From NCBI GenBank assembly GCA_902805615.1, contig CADCTQ010000385.1, positions 1 to 32,790 on the forward strand: a stretch of DNA of 32,790 nucleotides. The letters are read 5' to 3'. Both the position numbers and the translations under genes were made by a program. This document shows, piece after piece, positions 8,512-16,578 of the stretch; position 1 is the stretch's first letter; the number at the start of each line of letters is the position of its first letter. Source of the DNA: an uncultured Cytophagales bacterium. Its GTDB lineage: Bacteria > Bacteroidota > Bacteroidia > Cytophagales > 172606-1. The notes beneath the pieces are model-generated. The model was not told where the DNA came from, did not search any database, and saw only the letters and a program-made list of their open reading frames with translations.

Positions 8512-8942
8512 GGCAAAGCTCCGGAGGAGCGCGCTGTTCCTAGCCAATGCATACGATTAGACAAATGGTGGAAGCGTTGTCGAAAGCCCCGAGGGGCGTG
8601 CTGTTCCTAGCCAAAGCATTCCATTAGCCCAAAGCCCCGGAGGGGTGTCCTGTTCCTAGAAAGGCCCGCCAGATTAGACCCAAGCTCCGTAGGACCGTCC
8701 TGTTCAAATGTTTTCAACAGGTCGCTCCTACGGAGCACTTGTCTGAGGGAGCGAAGACGTGTGCTAGGAACAGGCTGTCCCTCCGGGACTTTTCCCAACG
8801 ACAACTTGCCCATCTGAGACCGCCTGCAATACATCACCTTCCAAACCGGGAATTGCTGTGCCGTTTCGGTATTTCGTCCCTACGGGACTGGCAAAGAGGA
8901 GTAGGGATGCGTTTTCTACCGATATTTTGTCCCTACGGGACT
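8512..8942. repeat. Cluster of palindromic GGAGGG/CCGTAGG-type intergenic repeats
   Basis: Six or more units: gctccggaggagcgcgctgttcctagcc, gccccgaggggcgtgctgttcctagcc, gccccggaggggtgtcctgttcctag, gctccgtaggaccgtcctgttc, gctaggaacaggctgtccctccgggac, and two copies of cgatattt(t/c)gtccctacgggact. Confidence 0.85.
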
Positions 8943-9137
8943 GATGCCGTGGGGAACTGCCCCGTATTCACTGATCCGGGCGAGTTCATACTTCTGAGGC
9001 CAGGGGGTGCAAATGCGAAAAATTTGCCCGTGCATCCTCCCGGTGCCGGCCCGGGTTGTCTAGTGGGTGCCGCCGCGAAGTCCTGCAATTGCTGCAGGAA
9101 CTGGCGCGAAACGACCATTGATTTTGTTTACAATCTA

Positions 9138-9338
9138 CTAAGCCACCTGCGTGAACCGGTGGCTCAAACGGGAGGCGGCCTCGTCGGAAAAAGACCGGCA
9201 GAAGTCGGGGTCCAGGCCGGCGCATTCCTGCTCTAGTTCCCGCAGCAATTGCAGGACTTCGCGGCGGCTGGCAGCCTGGTCCACGCGGGTAAGGAAGTTT
9301 TGGGTATCGAAAGGAGGATAAGCGGTTGCAGCGGACAT
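9138..9338 (-). CDS. Hypothetical small protein
   Basis: 66 aa MSAATAYPPFDTQNFLTRVDQAASRREVLQLLRELEQECAGLD...; partial inverted copy at ~9067-9121. Confidence 0.55.
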   Translation of the reverse strand: MSAATAYPPFDTQNFLTRVDQAASRREVLQLLRELEQECAGLDPDFCRSFSDEAASRLSHRFTQVA

Positions 9339-9457
9339 GGTCAGAAAATTTATCTATATTTCGTTTAACGCAATCGGGGCCAAAGAGTTAGCGCAGCTCG
9401 AAGGGCATTGATCCGAACCAAGCGAGGACCGCAATCGGGGAGTCGCCGAGGGATCAG

Positions 9458-9560
9458 GACTCACGGGATCAAGGGTCTGAACCTTGATGGGCTTGATGAA
9501 AGGATGAACAGGATTGCGGCGCAAGGGGCGCAAAGCGATATGCGTTGCCCTTGCGGTGCT
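9458..9560. repeat. Dispersed repeat R3 (ggtctgaaccttgatgggcttgatgaaaggatgaacagg / gcgcaaaggcgcaaag type)
   Basis: Near-identical inverted copy at 12110-12222. Confidence 0.75.
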
Positions 9561-9594
9561 GGCGTCGCTGGCGGTTGCGTGCCGTTGGCGCGGG

Positions 9595-9882
9595 TCAGAG
9601 GGCGAGGTGCTTCTCGGGGTCCGCCTGGAGCATAAATGATTCATCCATCATCTGGGAGGTGCCGTGCACGGCCCAGCCGAACTGGAAGCAATAGTCGTCC
9701 GGCCGCACGGGCGTCTCGGGAAAAAGTTGCCGGTGGGCCAGCAGGTATTTGTCAACCAGGGCGTCCCGGGTCGTGCAGCCGTGGCAGATGAATACTTCGC
9801 TGCCTTCGGGGCCTGGTTCTTTGAGCCAGATCCGGAGGGCCGGCTGGTACATCTGTCGGGGATATTTGGGGGCTTGCCACAT
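9595..9882 (-). CDS. Hypothetical protein (~95 aa)
   Basis: MWQAPKYPRQMYQPALRIWLKEPGPEGSEVFICHGCTTRDALVDKYLLAHRQLFPETPVRPDDYCFQFGW...; start at CAT 9880-9882. Confidence 0.6.
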   Translation of the reverse strand: MWQAPKYPRQMYQPALRIWLKEPGPEGSEVFICHGCTTRDALVDKYLLAHRQLFPETPVRPDDYCFQFGWAVHGTSQMMDESFMLQADPEKHLAL

Positions 9883-10204
9883 GACAACACAAGGTAAGTA
9901 AAAAAGGCAGGCCAAGGGGTTGGCAACTGCCCGTGTACAATGGTTAACCCGCTTAGGACCAAAAAAGTTGTACGCCCGCTGCCCCCGGCCCCCAAAGTGG
10001 CCGGCCAACGGCCCGTCTGCCGGCCCACCCAAAAATAAATGGCACTTATTTCGGGGGCTTCCGGGGGCTGCTTTCGGGCCTAAAACGCCCTTTGCGGGCA
10101 ATGGAGGCCCACCGGCCGGCAGCAATGCCCCCCGGACCCCACCGGGCGGGGCGGGGCGAAAAAAATAAAAGGAACGATTCTCCCGGGGAGGCGTTGTCGG
10201 AGTA

Positions 10205-10226
10205 GTGTACTTATCATCTGGTACAC
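10205..10226. promoter_or_regulatory. Palindrome gtgtac-N10-gtacac in csp leader/promoter (second copy)
   Basis: agtgtacttatcatctggtacact, 17 nt before the csp ATG; matches 6838-6859. Confidence 0.6.
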
Positions 10227-10243
10227 TTTAGCAAACATTTCAA

Positions 10244-10435
10244 ATGCAATCAGGTACAGTAAAATTCTTCAATGAGACGAAAGGATTCGGCTTCATTACT
10301 ACGGACGGGTCCAGTCAAGACATTTTCGTGCACGTTTCGGGGCTGGTAGACGAAATCCGGGAAAACGACCAGGTCAACTTCGAGGTAGAACAAGGCCGCA
10401 AGGGCCCCAACGCCGTCAACGTGACACGCGCTTAA
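10244..10435 (+). CDS. Cold-shock protein (CspA family), paralog
   Basis: 63 aa, 4 differences from the product of 6882-7073. Confidence 0.97.
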   Translation: MQSGTVKFFNETKGFGFITTDGSSQDIFVHVSGLVDEIRENDQVNFEVEQGRKGPNAVNVTRA

Positions 10436-10459
10436 CCTCAACAATTGAGTCGCCTTGCC

Positions 10460-10484
10460 AAAAGCCCCGCTCAGGGGCTTTTGT
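10460..10484 (+). terminator. Terminator of second csp
   Basis: aaaagcccc-gctc-aggggctttt hairpin. Confidence 0.75.
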
Positions 10485-10667
10485 ATTTCTGCGCAGACCA
10501 GCGTAATTTCCCGGCTTTGCCGTGACAATACTGAGTAATCCTTCATCCCCTCCCTTCTTTTCTGCGTATCAATCCACGGAAAAGCGAATACCGGTGCCGG
10601 GGGCCGGATGATGCGGATACGGTGATCGGTTTGCCACTCTACCACTTGAAACCATCTTACAATTTAC

Positions 10668-11867
10668 ATGATTCAGAAGATCAAATTCATTGATGCCCGC
10701 AAGTCTACCTTTTTCGCCACCGTACGGGAGCGGGTAGATGCGTACTTCAGGGAAAACGGCATCTCCCGCCACGCCAACGGGGCCATGTGGGCCAAGACGG
10801 CTTTCTGCCTGGGCGGCTATGGACTGCTCTACGGCCTGATCATTTCCAACCAGTTCGGTCCCTGGACCATGCTGGGCCTGGCCGTGCTGCTGGGCGTATT
10901 TTCGGCGTTCGTCGGCTTCAACGTCTCCCACGACGCCATCCACGGCTCCTTTTCGGGCAGCAAACGGGTGAACCACCTGCTGAGCCATAGTTTCTACCTG
11001 CTGGGTGCCAACCCGTACGTGTGGAGCATTTCCCACAACATCGTGCACCACACCTACACCAACATTCCGCACCACGACGAAGACATCGAAATTGCCCCGG
11101 GCCTCGTGCGGGTGGACCCCGACGAGCCGGTCAGCAAAATTCAGCGGTACCAGCACGTGTACGCGTTTGGCCTCTACGCCCTGGCGTCGCTGTCGTGGGT
11201 GCTGCGCAAGGACTACAAGAAGTTTTTCCAGGCGCGCATCGGCGGGCACGACACGCCGCACCACCCGCGCATCGAATACTTCAACCTGTTTTTCTACAAA
11301 GCCCTCTACTACTTCCTGTTCATCGTGCTGCCCATGCTGGTGCTCGACGTGGCCTGGTGGCAGGTGCTGATCGGCTTCGTAGCCACACACCTGGTGGAAG
11401 GGCTGGTGATCGGGCTGGTGTTCCAACTGGCCCACGTGGTGGAGGGAACGCATTTTCCCACGCCCAACGCGGAAGGCAACCTGGAAGAGTCGTGGGCGGT
11501 GCACCAACTGCAAACCACGGCCAACTTCTCGCGCCGCAGCGCCCTGGCCAACTTCCTGTGCGGCGGCCTCAACATGCAGATCGAACACCACCTGTTCCCG
11601 AAGGTGTGCCACATTCACTACGCGGCCATTTCGGAGATCGTCAAGCAGACGGCCCGCGAACACAACCTGCCGTACCTGGAGAACAAGACTTTCTTTTCGG
11701 CCCTGGGCTCGCACTACCGCCTGCTCAAGCAGCTCGGCCACCACGCCTACCACAACAACCGGAGGAAGGGAGACCGCCGGCCGGAGGAACGGCGGCCGGA
11801 ACGCCCGGAGGCGGGAGACCGCAGGAAGGGAGACCGCAGGAGAGATACGCACACTTTGACGCATTAA
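10668..11867 (+). CDS. Membrane fatty acid desaturase (front-end/linoleoyl-CoA desaturase type)
   Basis: His boxes HDAIHG, HNIVHHTYTN, QIEHHLFP; repetitive basic C-terminal tail. Confidence 0.93.
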   Translation: MIQKIKFIDARKSTFFATVRERVDAYFRENGISRHANGAMWAKTAFCLGGYGLLYGLIISNQFGPWTMLGLAVLLGVFSAFVGFNVSHDAIHGSFSGSKRVNHLLSHSFYLLGANPYVWSISHNIVHHTYTNIPHHDEDIEIAPGLVRVDPDEPVSKIQRYQHVYAFGLYALASLSWVLRKDYKKFFQARIGGHDTPHHPRIEYFNLFFYKALYYFLFIVLPMLVLDVAWWQVLIGFVATHLVEGLVIGLVFQLAHVVEGTHFPTPNAEGNLEESWAVHQLQTTANFSRRSALANFLCGGLNMQIEHHLFPKVCHIHYAAISEIVKQTAREHNLPYLENKTFFSALGSHYRLLKQLGHHAYHNNRRKGDRRPEERRPERPEAGDRRKGDRRRDTHTLTH

Positions 11868-11896
11868 GCGGGGTTGCGGTGCCAACAGGGGAGGAT

Positions 11897-11972
11897 TGAA
11901 AGCGACAGCAATATCAATCAGTAGGATAGGGTTTCAACCCTATCCTACTGATTGATATTGCTGTCGCTTTCA
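11897..11972. repeat. 37-bp perfect inverted repeat, 2-nt loop
   Basis: tgaaagcgacagcaatatcaatcagtaggatagggtt-tc-aaccctatcctactgattgatattgctgtcgctttca. Confidence 0.95.
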
Positions 11973-12109
11973 TTGTTCTACCGCATCACGTCAGCGTCCA
12001 TGTTGTCCCATTTGCCACGCATTGCGGTGGCCTGCTGGCGCAAAGTAGCACGGGCGGGCGCGGCACAGCTTCGCGCCAGCGCGCTATGCCGTGCCTGCCT
12101 CGCGGCCTC

Positions 12110-12222
12110 CCATCCTGGTCATCTCCTAATCCTGCGGATCCTGATCCCCATCCCGGTCATCCTTTCATCAAGCCGATCAAGGTTCAGACCATCAATCCAA
12201 TCAAGGTTCAGACCATCCCCGG
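12110..12222. repeat. Dispersed repeat R3, inverted relative to 9458-9560
   Basis: tcatcctttcatcaagccgatcaaggttcagaccatcaatccaatcaaggttcagacc. Confidence 0.75.
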
Positions 12223-12535
12223 AAATAGTTTGCGTTTGGTTGTCCGTATTTCGGGCATATCCGTTAAAGGTAGAGTGAGCAAGGGGTCCCCACGTGTTGC
12301 GTGTACAAGCAGGTCCCGTGCACCCCATGCCTTTACGCGCTTCGTAGTTGCGCCAGTCGCTAACCCGCTTTGGCTTCCAGACTGCCAACGATCCGGCCTG
12401 CATTCTCCCGGTCCATTACCCGGCCGGGAATGCCCTCACCCGGCAATTGACCAATGCAAGGAATGGGTTGGTTGCCAGGCCCGACGCCGACAACCTACCC
12501 GCCAGACCACTTACGCAGGCAAACCCGAAGCACCC

Positions 12536-12853
12536 ATGATCTCCCTTACCCAGTTCGAAACGCTCTCCCCGGATGAGCAGGCTGCCCACACCTGGCAATG
12601 CGGCAAATACCTGCTGGGCCGGTTGTCGGCCGGCTCGATCACCAACCTGTTCAACGTAGGCGACTTTTACGTGGAAATCACTTCCGACCCGCACCTGCAA
12701 TCCGTGCACCGGGTGGCTTCTTTCAAGACCACCGCCACCCTCGACCTCATCTACCTGGATGCGGTTTCCCTCCACGACCTGGTCACGGACCTGCTGCCCG
12801 TGATGCAACCGGTAAAAGAAAATGACCACTTCCGGGAATCCTTTTTCAGCTAA
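12536..12853 (+). CDS. Hypothetical protein
   Basis: MISLTQFETLSPDEQAAHTWQCGKYLLGRLSAGSITNLFNVGDFYVEITSDPHLQSVHRV...; ATG at 12536 chosen over the repeat-derived upstream extension. Confidence 0.75.
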   Translation: MISLTQFETLSPDEQAAHTWQCGKYLLGRLSAGSITNLFNVGDFYVEITSDPHLQSVHRVASFKTTATLDLIYLDAVSLHDLVTDLLPVMQPVKENDHFRESFFS

Positions 12854-12863
12854 TCAAACCACC

Positions 12864-13223
12864 ATGAAACTTGAACTTGTACGCCTCTTTCTCCTGTGCG
12901 GTATTTTCGCAATGGTTGCCGTGCCCGCCCGGGCGCAAGCTGATTCAGTGCACGTAGCCCTGGAGCAGAAGATCAGTGCCGGCAAACTGGCACCCGCCGA
13001 AAAGGTGGAGTGGAGCGCCGAAGACCCGGCCGCCAACGCGGACCCCGCGGCCGAATGGCTCGACGGCGTGGAAGCGTTGCAGAAAGTGCCCGAGTACAAC
13101 GACCGGGAAGCCCGGCGCGTGCGGCGCGACACGCTGCGCGCCGACAAGCTGGACCGGAAGGCGGCCCGGCTCGCCCAACGGGAAGCCCGCGCGGCCGAGA
13201 AACCCCGCCGCATCAAAAATTAA
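12864..13223 (+). CDS. Hypothetical secreted/periplasmic protein
   Basis: MKLELVRLFLLCGIFAMVAVPARAQADS signal peptide; charged Arg/Ala-rich C-terminus. Confidence 0.7.
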   Translation: MKLELVRLFLLCGIFAMVAVPARAQADSVHVALEQKISAGKLAPAEKVEWSAEDPAANADPAAEWLDGVEALQKVPEYNDREARRVRRDTLRADKLDRKAARLAQREARAAEKPRRIKN

Positions 13224-13248
13224 TTCACCCCTCCTTCCATTCCTCCCC

Positions 13249-13605
13249 ATGAATTTTTTCCTACCGTACGCGCAATCCTTCAAGCGGGACTTTACTTACC
13301 TGATCGGCACCAACGGGTGCTTTACCGGCCCATCCACTTCCAACGACACGGCCACGGGGGTCGTCAAGGGCATTGTGGTGGTGGGCGACGACGGGGCCTG
13401 CATTGATGCGCAAATGCAATTAGACGCTCTGCGCGAGGCCCTGGGCAACGACAACTACCTCGTCAGCCGGCCCTGGCTCTTCAAGTACCGCGTGTACCTG
13501 ATCCACCAGCAACTCGACGACGACACCACCCTGTACTACCAGGAACTGGCCGAATCGCTGGAGCAGCGAGGCATTGCCTTCGTGCCGGGCAAATACCACG
13601 ACTAA
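13249..13605 (+). CDS. Hypothetical protein
   Basis: MNFFLPYAQSFKRDFTYLIGTNGCFTGPSTSNDTATGVVKGIVVVGDDG... Confidence 0.7.
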   Translation: MNFFLPYAQSFKRDFTYLIGTNGCFTGPSTSNDTATGVVKGIVVVGDDGACIDAQMQLDALREALGNDNYLVSRPWLFKYRVYLIHQQLDDDTTLYYQELAESLEQRGIAFVPGKYHD

Positions 13606-13723
13606 TCCCAACATGGGCGTGATTGAATAAATACATCGGAGGATACTTATTTGACAATCACATAGTCGGTTCCAATCAAAGACGCCATCCTCCTTTCCTA
13701 TCGGTATCCTTTCCATTTTTTGC

Positions 13724-14095
13724 ATGAATCGCTTTCCCCTGCCCGCCGTTGGCCTCCACACCGAGACCACGGCTTTTTACGAGACCATCGAAGCCATTGA
13801 ACGCCACGTAGCGGCGCATTCCTTCCTGCCGGGCCGGCTTTCCCGCTGGCAGATCGGCATCACGGCTGACCCGGCCGCCCTGCTGCAACAACAGCGGCAG
13901 GAAGGCACCCTGCAATGCTGGCAGGTGTGGGAAGTGCCCAACCGGGTTGCCTGGTCGTTGCAGAACTATTTCCGCGGCCGGAACATGCAGGCCCACGACG
14001 CCCCCGAAGCCTCGGATGCCGCCGCCAAGTACCTGTACCTGTTCAAGCCCGCCCATTCCTTCCGGGGCTTGCTGAGAAGCCTGTACGGGGGATAG
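13724..14095 (+). CDS. Hypothetical protein
   Basis: 123 aa MNRFPLPAVGLHTETTAFYETIEAIERHVAAHSFLPGRLSRWQIGITADPAALL... Confidence 0.7.
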   Translation: MNRFPLPAVGLHTETTAFYETIEAIERHVAAHSFLPGRLSRWQIGITADPAALLQQQRQEGTLQCWQVWEVPNRVAWSLQNYFRGRNMQAHDAPEASDAAAKYLYLFKPAHSFRGLLRSLYGG

Positions 14096-14127
14096 GGGAT
14101 AGGCGAAAGTTGTAAAATCATTTACAG

Positions 14128-14239
14128 GTCTGACCACTCCGGCAATACGGGCTTTTGCAGAGGATGCCTGGAGAGGTTTCCCGGGTTAGGGGCCAGATGC
14201 TTCCTTCGTCAGCATGACAGGACCCATCGTTTGGCGGGG
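14128..14239. repeat. Dispersed repeat R1 copy 3 (left end missing)
   Basis: tctgaccactccggcaatacgggcttttgcagaggatgc...agatgcttccttcgtcagcatgacaggacccatcgtttggcgggg matches the right two-thirds of copies 1 and 2. Confidence 0.8.
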
Positions 14240-14441
14240 AAACGGGAAAGGGTTTTCTTCCAACGTCCTTTTCCAAATCCTGGTGCTGGTGGAACATAAT
14301 AAGGCGTCCACGCTTCAACCAGTCGCGTTCAGTGTTGAACGTTGATCACATGCCAATGTCTCACTGACCACTTCTGAGAAAGTCCTGAAGGAAATCGGTG
14401 CTTATTCCGGGTTTGCCTCCTTTCGCTGTAATTCCCGGTAG

Positions 14442-14499
14442 CACCAAACGCGGAAGGCCGCTGTTGCAGGGTTGCAGCAGCGGCCTTCCGCGTTTGGTG
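14442..14499. repeat. 22-bp perfect inverted repeat (long hairpin) 3' of desaturase
   Basis: caccaaacgcggaaggccgctg-N14-cagcggccttccgcgtttggtg; partial pairing (tgca/tgca) continues inward. Confidence 0.93.
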
Positions 14500-14540
14500 T
14501 CGGGTCGTCCGCGCCCCGGGGAAGGACGCGGCGCAGTCGG

Positions 14541-15626
14541 TCAGGCAAGGGACGGTTGCGGCCTGCCCATCGTCCTCAGGTGCAGCAGGTGCGAACGGAA
14601 AGCTTTGCGCATGGACGGGTACTCCAGGTAAGCCACGTTGAACTCCCGGCAGGTCTCTCGTACCAACTCACTGATCTTGGGGTAATGCACGTGGCTGACG
14701 CGGGGAAACAAATGGTGTTCGACCTGGAAGTTAAGTCCGCCCAGGAGCCAGGAAATGAACCGGTTGCGGGTGGCAAAGTTGGACGTGGTGCTCACCTGGT
14801 GCAGCGCCCACTCCTGCTCGATGCGGTGGTTCTCCTCGGCGGACGCATGGAAGTGCGTGTTCTCCACCACGTGGGCCAGTTGGAACACCACGGCGATGAA
14901 CAGGCCGCATACGCACGTAACGATCAGGAAGCCCAGCAGGGCCGCCAACGGTCCGACCATCAGCACGGGCAGCACGATGTACACCGACAGGAAAACGACC
15001 TTGGTGACCCAGAAGATCACGTGCTCCCGCAGGGGCATTTTTCTGGTGTCGGCCCCCAGGGCGATGCGTCCCGAGAAATACTTCAGAAAGTCGTGGTAGA
15101 ACACCCACGCCACGTAGGAAATGCTGTAGAAAACGAAAAAGTACAGGTGCTGGAACCGGTGGAACCGGCGCCGGGGCTGGTGTTCAGTCAGGCGCAGGAA
15201 CGGCCGCACGTCAATGTCGGAGTCGTGGCCCTCGATGTTGGTGTACGTATGGTGGTTGACGTTGTGTTTTACTTTCCAGAAGTAAGAACTGGCACCCAGG
15301 CCGTTGAGGGCGTAGGCCGACACGTTGTTGAGCCACTTGTGGCGGGAAAAGCTCTGGTGGCCGCCCTCGTGCATCACGTTGAAGCCAATGGCCGCCAGGT
15401 TGATGCCCAGCACGCCGCACAGCAGTACCGACAGCAGCAGGCCGGGGGTAAAGAACACGAGTACGACGTACAGGGTAATCGCCAGGCCCACCTGGAAGAG
15501 ACTTTTGCCGAGCAGCCTGCCGTTGCCGGCCGGGTGCAGTTTGTGTTCGGTGAAATACCTGTCTACTTTATCCTTGAGAGCTTGGTAGAAGGGACTTTTT
15601 TTGTTGTTGAAAGTGATTTTGGACAC
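14541..15626 (-). CDS. Membrane fatty acid desaturase (front-end type), paralog
   Basis: 361 aa; His boxes HEGGHQ, HNVNHHTYTN, QVEHHLFP. Confidence 0.94.
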   Translation of the reverse strand: MSKITFNNKKSPFYQALKDKVDRYFTEHKLHPAGNGRLLGKSLFQVGLAITLYVVLVFFTPGLLLSVLLCGVLGINLAAIGFNVMHEGGHQSFSRHKWLNNVSAYALNGLGASSYFWKVKHNVNHHTYTNIEGHDSDIDVRPFLRLTEHQPRRRFHRFQHLYFFVFYSISYVAWVFYHDFLKYFSGRIALGADTRKMPLREHVIFWVTKVVFLSVYIVLPVLMVGPLAALLGFLIVTCVCGLFIAVVFQLAHVVENTHFHASAEENHRIEQEWALHQVSTTSNFATRNRFISWLLGGLNFQVEHHLFPRVSHVHYPKISELVRETCREFNVAYLEYPSMRKAFRSHLLHLRTMGRPQPSLA

Positions 15627-15705
15627 GCAGGAAAAGGTAAAATGATAAGAGGTTAAGCACTTCTAACGGGTTTACTACGTACTTTGTTCCGGAATCCGGC
15701 CCTTT

Positions 15706-16578
15706 TTAACCGATTCGCCTCAGTATATTTTGGTGCGTGAAGGTCGCTTCGGTCTTTTCGCTCCGGCCCGTGACGGGCGCCGCGGCGGCCGGCGTGGTGG
15801 TGCAGGCCAGCGGCAGGTGGTCGGCGCCGGCCACCAGGCCCGAAGTAGGGTCGAGGCCCAGCCAGCCGGCGCCGGGCAGGTACACTTCCGCCCAGGCGTG
15901 CAGGGCCAGCAGGTCTTTCACCACGGGGCCGCCCGGGCCGGGCTCCTCGGCGTCCAGTTGCACCCAGTAGCCCGACACGAAGCGGGCGGCCAGGCCCAGG
16001 TTCCGCAGCGTTTCCACCAGCAGCCACGCCGAATCGCGGCACGAGCCCAGGGCCAGGGCCAGGGTTTCTTCGCCCGTCTGCACCCCTTCTTCGTCGCGGA
16101 CCGTGTAGGCAATCTCCCGGTGGACCCGTTCGTTGAGCCGGATCAGGAAGTCCACCGTGCCCCGCGGGGAACGGTCGGTTTGCCCGAGCCACTGCCCGAA
16201 CCGCGGCCCCTTTTCTTCCGGCGCCAGGTAGGGGGCGAGGTCTTTTTGCAGTTGCGGCGGGTAGGCGAAGGGAAACGTCTGCGCGTAGTCCTCCAGGAAG
16301 AAGTCGAACGGGTTGCCCTTGTCGAGGGTGGCGGTCATCTGCACGGTGATGGTCAGCTCGGCAACGGGCTCCGGGAAGTCGGCGCGGGCCACGAAGTTGC
16401 CGAAGGGGTCCTGCTGCCAGTGGAGGGAGTGGCCGGCCGGGGCCACCGTGAGCGCATACCCTTCGATGGGCGCCGGGCAGTGGGCGGCGGGCCGCAGCCG
16501 CAACAGGTGCGGCGACAGCCACACCGGCCGGGGGTAGGCGTAACGGCTCTGGTGCTGAATGAAAACGCGGATGGGCAT
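15706..16578 (-). CDS. Transglutaminase-like protein with Bact_transglu_N-type N-terminus
   Basis: MPIRVFIQHQSRYAYPRPVWLSPHLLRLRPAAH; catalytic Cys GSCRDSAWLLVETLR, His HAWAEVYLPGAGW, Asp LDPTSG; start at CAT 16576-16578. Confidence 0.9.
   Translation of the reverse strand: MPIRVFIQHQSRYAYPRPVWLSPHLLRLRPAAHCPAPIEGYALTVAPAGHSLHWQQDPFGNFVARADFPEPVAELTITVQMTATLDKGNPFDFFLEDYAQTFPFAYPPQLQKDLAPYLAPEEKGPRFGQWLGQTDRSPRGTVDFLIRLNERVHREIAYTVRDEEGVQTGEETLALALGSCRDSAWLLVETLRNLGLAARFVSGYWVQLDAEEPGPGGPVVKDLLALHAWAEVYLPGAGWLGLDPTSGLVAGADHLPLACTTTPAAAAPVTGRSEKTEATFTHQNILRRIG

Noticed and set aside
8512-8942. Possible CRISPR array
   Set aside because: Repeat cores vary, spacing is irregular, orientation changes and no cas genes are present; fits palindromic intergenic repeats better.
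11897-11972. Degenerate CRISPR repeat (gtttcaaccctatcc... resembles some repeat ends)
   Set aside because: Single palindrome, no repeat-spacer periodicity, no cas genes.
13619-13665. Imperfect hairpin gtgattg...caatcac between orphan ORFs
   Set aside because: Pairing beyond the 7-bp ends needs gaps; too weak to call as a terminator or regulatory element.
14472-15656. 394-aa plus-strand ORF over desaturase 2
   Set aside because: Shadow ORF opposite a clear desaturase.
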